This document shows positions 5,850 to 5,911 of a stretch of 5,911 nucleotides of DNA, one piece after another. The position numbers and the translations under genes were made by a program. The notes beneath the pieces are model-generated. The model was not told the origin of the DNA. It did not search any database and worked only from the letters and a program-made list of their open reading frames with translations. Each line of letters starts with the position of its first letter. The first letter of the stretch is position 1. This stretch comes from Candidatus Cloacimonadota bacterium (GTDB lineage Bacteria > Cloacimonadota > Cloacimonadia > Cloacimonadales > TCS61), in the NCBI GenBank assembly GCA_030592835.1, contig JAUVIJ010000130.1, forward strand, positions 1-5,911, in the 5' to 3' direction.

Positions 5850-5911
5850 ATGCAAACTGTGGAAATTGAGATTCTCGGAAAAAAATATTATTTTAAGAGT
5901 GATAATCCTGA
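5850..5911 (+). CDS. zapA: Cell division protein ZapA, N-terminal fragment (runs off the window)
   Basis: The ATG at 5850 opens a frame of 20 complete codons to the window edge: MQTVEIEILGKKYYFKSDNP. A beta-strand pattern with hydrophobic-x-I-x-I-x-G-(K/R)-x-Y-x-h-K-S-D and a following Pro is characteristic of the ZapA N-terminus. ZapA cross-links FtsZ protofilaments at midcell. The position after pheT and a coiled-coil gene also matches common zapA contexts. The start overlaps no other gene but is only 2 bases past the upstream stop, so translation is probably coupled. Only the first strands are visible, so the assignment rests on a short motif plus context. Confidence 0.75.
   Translation, partial: MQTVEIEILGKKYYFKSDNP

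Noticed and set aside
1..5911. CRISPR array, tRNA or rRNA gene, insertion sequence or phage element
   Set aside because: I found no repeat-spacer pattern, no cloverleaf-like segment, no transposase and no terminal inverted repeats. Apart from the control region the window is ordinary core genome.

Overview
The window is an A+T-rich bacterial segment. It carries a core translation operon on the + strand, in the order infC (IF3), rpmI (L35), rplT (L20), pheS, pheT, a ZapB-like coiled-coil gene, and the first 20 codons of zapA. The organism cannot be named from the sequence alone. Strong AGGAGG-type Shine-Dalgarno sites on several genes, A+T-rich codon use, and pheT followed by a coiled-coil gene and zapA suggest a Clostridia-like Firmicute or an FCB-type/candidate phylum (for example Cloacimonadota). 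That placement is an inference from gene order and composition.

Left part (1-487): the 5' edge probably holds the last 19 codons of a + strand gene ending at 62. A short convergent gap with weak hairpins follows. A minus-strand gene (487 to 200) encodes a small secreted or membrane-anchored protein of unknown function, whose exported part carries a duplicated Cys-x3-Gly-Asn-hydrophobic-Pro-x-Pro-aromatic-acidic motif.

Divergent control region (488-869): it holds a plausible promoter for the minus-strand gene, a perfect 7+2+7 palindrome (662-677) that looks like a repressor operator, and a -35-like TTGACG. Next comes a structured leader that ends in an intrinsic terminator only 7 bases before the infC Shine-Dalgarno. 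The 5' arm of that terminator can instead pair over 11 contiguous base pairs with an upstream segment (743-753). That segment is itself part of a competing hairpin. This is a complete transcription attenuator in outline, in the place where L20 leaders are known in Firmicutes, and it is the most interesting element of the window.

Operon (870-5911): IF3, L35 and L20 are followed by both subunits of phenylalanyl-tRNA synthetase, then by cell-division genes packed with gaps of 2 to 3 bases. All appear intact, and the key motifs I looked for in PheS and PheT are present. If the leader responds to free L20, one signal of ribosome assembly status would set transcription of an initiation factor, two 50S proteins, Phe-tRNA charging and FtsZ-ring accessory proteins together.
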